Shown one piece after another: positions 62,636-64,000 of a stretch of DNA of 64,000 nt. Both the position numbers and the translations under genes were made by a program. Numbering within the stretch: the first letter of the stretch is position 1; every line of letters begins with the position of its first letter. Origin of the DNA: Phenylobacterium sp. (GTDB lineage Bacteria > Pseudomonadota > Alphaproteobacteria > Caulobacterales > Caulobacteraceae); the NCBI RefSeq assembly GCF_016124325.1, contig NZ_WGNY01000019.1, positions 62,001 through 126,000 of the forward strand, written 5' to 3'. A model generated the notes under the pieces. That model did no database searches and was not told where the DNA came from. It saw only the letters and a list, made by a program, of their open reading frames with translations.

Positions 62636-62937
62636 GCGCGGTCGCGCCGAATCACGCGCGTTAACCAATTTCCTCAGGTGATGTGGGGAGTTGGCCCGAT
62701 ATGTGCAGTGATCCGTCCAAGACGCACTGGCTGGTCAAGCTCGGCATTTTCATGTTAAGAGTTTGTTGACTTTCCTTTGGGTCGGCGCGGGCGCTGATCG
62801 CTTGCGCAGCGGCTTTTCAGGCGTTTCGCCTCAAATCTCTCCTGGTGGGTTTTTCGAACTCGCCTAGTAGGGGAAGTGAGGTGACAGCCCGAAACGGCCG
62901 CCCTACGGTGAAAGAGAAGTTAACAGGGGTTTTGATC
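62636..62937. other. 302-base intergenic region before the PEPxxWA-CTERM gene
   Basis: No gene is supported here. It is more AT-rich than its surroundings, contains the CtrA-like site at 62755-62769 and a lone TTAAC close to the start codon (62920-62924), and must hold the promoter of the surface-protein gene. Confidence 0.6.
62755..62769. promoter_or_regulatory. CtrA-like box TTAA-N7-TTGA
   Basis: TTAA and TTGA separated by 7 bases, one mismatch from the CtrA consensus TTAA-N7-TTAA known in Caulobacterales. It lies ~170 bases upstream of the PEPxxWA-CTERM protein start, with TTGAC also able to serve as a -35. Function is inferred from consensus and lineage. Confidence 0.4.
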
Positions 62938-63633
62938 ATGCGGGCTATCACCAAGATTGTGGCGGCTTCGTTCGCCACGCTCTCGCTGTCCTTGGCAGCG
63001 ACTGCCGCCAGCGCAACCACGCTGGTTTCCATCGCGACGTCGGGCGATCCCGGCGCCGACCAGATTTCGTGGACGAGCACGGGCCCCGGTTCGGGTGACC
63101 TCCTCGTCGACGACCTGGCGACCTACATCAATTTCAACAACGCGCTCGTCAACGACGGCGCGGGTCAAGAGGCCTTCCTGACCCTGACCGCCACGGCGAA
63201 CGGCTCGCTCTCGACGACGCCGGGCCCGAACTTCACCCAGACGGGTCTGGACGGTGAATTCACCTTCTGGAACGCGGCTCACGACACCAAGCTGCTGCAC
63301 GGCGTCTTCACGGGCCTCTGGCTGACCGGTCTTCCCGGCGGTGAGACGGGCAACATCACGGACCAGCTCGGCCAGGTCATCCTGGACTCCGACATCGTGG
63401 ATCTGTCGTACCTGACGCACTTCAACGCGTCGTTCACGTTCTCGAACGTGCACCCGATCTTCAGCCTCGGCCAAAACGGTGACGAACTGCAAAGCTTCGA
63501 CGCCGACAGCCTGGCGGGCACCTTTGGCGGTTCGGTTCCCGAGCCGGGCACCTGGGCGCTCATGATCCTCGGCTTCGGTGGCGCGGGCGCCATGCTGCGC
63601 TCGCGTCGCCAGCTTTCGGTCACCGCCGCCTAA
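62938..63633 (+). CDS. PEPxxWA-CTERM sorting-domain surface protein
   Basis: 231 residues. A signal peptide (~1-27, TKIVAASFATLSLSLAATAA) is followed by a Thr/Ser/Asn-rich beta domain with no catalytic motifs (NNALVNDGAGQEAFLTLTAT). The C terminus (~201-225) has VPEPGTWALMILGFGGAG then LRSRR: the PEPxxWA motif, a hydrophobic helix and a basic cluster. Such proteins are cut and sorted by an exosortase and are associated with extracellular polysaccharide, consistent with rfbBA upstream. ATG 62938 gives the signal peptide; the longer upstream frame is not real. A terminator follows. Confidence 0.9.
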   Translation: MRAITKIVAASFATLSLSLAATAASATTLVSIATSGDPGADQISWTSTGPGSGDLLVDDLATYINFNNALVNDGAGQEAFLTLTATANGSLSTTPGPNFTQTGLDGEFTFWNAAHDTKLLHGVFTGLWLTGLPGGETGNITDQLGQVILDSDIVDLSYLTHFNASFTFSNVHPIFSLGQNGDELQSFDADSLAGTFGGSVPEPGTWALMILGFGGAGAMLRSRRQLSVTAA

Positions 63634-63658
63634 GCGGAACACCGAACGGTAGAGTTGG

Positions 63659-63688
63659 AAACCGCCGCCCTCCGGGCGGCGGTTTTTT
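63659..63688 (+). terminator. Rho-independent terminator after the PEPxxWA-CTERM gene
   Basis: Perfect 12-bp stem AAACCGCCGCCC/GGGCGGCGGTTT with a 3-base loop and a run of six T residues (63683-63688), 25 bases after the stop codon. This is the clearest intrinsic terminator in the window. Confidence 0.92.
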
Positions 63689-63735
63689 GGCCTGGTGGTT
63701 GACCGAACCTAATAGGCTGGGCGGCTCCGCGCCCG

Positions 63736-64000
63736 CTAGTCCGTGTACATCCTGCGGGAGTTGTCGTCCGCGCCTTTGAGGCGACCGTAAGGGCCGACCT
63801 CAATCTCGCGCCGGATGATCCGCGCCGGGTTTCCCGCGGCGATGGCCCGATCTGGAACATCATCCAGCACGACGGCGCCTGCGGCCACGATGCACTCATC
63901 GCCGATCGTGACGCCGGGCCCGATGACGCTGCCGCCGCCGATGAAGCAGCGGGAGCCAACGCGGATTGGCCGCGTCTCCCCGGTCAGCGGATCGCGCGTG
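63736..64000 (-). CDS. Hexapeptide-repeat acyltransferase (WbbJ/LpxA-like), C-terminal part
   Basis: The visible 88 residues (5' end outside the window) have left-handed beta-helix hexapeptide repeats: IRVGSRCFIGGGSVIGPGVT and IGDECIVAAGAVVLDDVPD, followed by AIAAGNPARIIR, typical of sugar O-acetyltransferases. It ends at a TAG, read as cta on the plus strand at 63736. It likely acetylates a surface sugar, in line with the nearby rfb genes; the substrate is unknown. Confidence 0.87.
   Translation of the reverse strand, partial: TRDPLTGETRPIRVGSRCFIGGGSVIGPGVTIGDECIVAAGAVVLDDVPDRAIAAGNPARIIRREIEVGPYGRLKGADDNSRRMYTD

Overview
This 64 kb window is very GC-rich chromosomal DNA from an alphaproteobacterium, most probably a member of the Caulobacteraceae (Phenylobacterium or Caulobacter type). 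The inference rests on an mreB-mreC-mreD-mrdA-rodA cell-shape operon with a 347-residue MreB, a long coiled-coil membrane protein resembling the polarity factor TipN, a PEPxxWA-CTERM surface protein, DUF4169 and DUF2171 small proteins, and a CtrA-like site. Genes are tightly packed; many adjacent pairs overlap by 1-4 bases (ATGA, GTGA, TTGA or TGATG junctions). I saw no rRNA, tRNA or CRISPR array.

Layout. 1-7.5 kb: end of recN, a VOC protein, a ToxR-like winged-helix/TPR regulator divergent from an RTX protein, ligA and a class II photolyase. 7.4-10.5 kb: a foreign, lower-GC insert. It sits in the 3' end of the photolyase gene, is bounded by a 61-bp imperfect direct repeat of that 3' end, and carries two phage-tail-like genes but no visible integrase. 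10.6-24.5 kb: a potassium channel, methyltransferases, aminopeptidase P, GIY-YIG protein, prmA, corA, uvrD, a ribbon-helix-helix protein divergent from coq4, an M28 peptidase and an aminotransferase. 24.6-29.9 kb: a second RTX protein, a VTT membrane protein, a GST, then leuA preceded by a leucine-rich leader peptide. 29.9-33.8 kb: molybdate genes, with modE and a molybdopterin-domain protein divergent from modABC around a perfect Mo-box. 34-40 kb: the mre/rod operon.

40-64 kb: hydrolases, two MFS transporters, a translationally coupled aminotransferase-amidase-DUF423 operon, two broken genes (an XRE regulator fragment and a methyltransferase with an in-frame UGA), a quorum-quenching-type lactonase, a cysD-cysNC-TSUP sulfate operon, an alkylation-repair cluster (Ada/AlkA fusion, Ogt, EEP-family protein), the TipN-like gene, rfbB-rfbA, a PEPxxWA-CTERM protein with a clear terminator, and a truncated hexapeptide acyltransferase.

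The most unusual items are the photolyase-targeted insert, the in-frame UGA methyltransferase, the compact Mo-box/modABC arrangement with a ModC lacking its Mop domain, the leu leader, and strong uncharacterised palindromes between divergent genes (14914-14931 and 20554-20569). Start sites were chosen by ribosome-binding site, homology and neighbour overlap; no database search was run.
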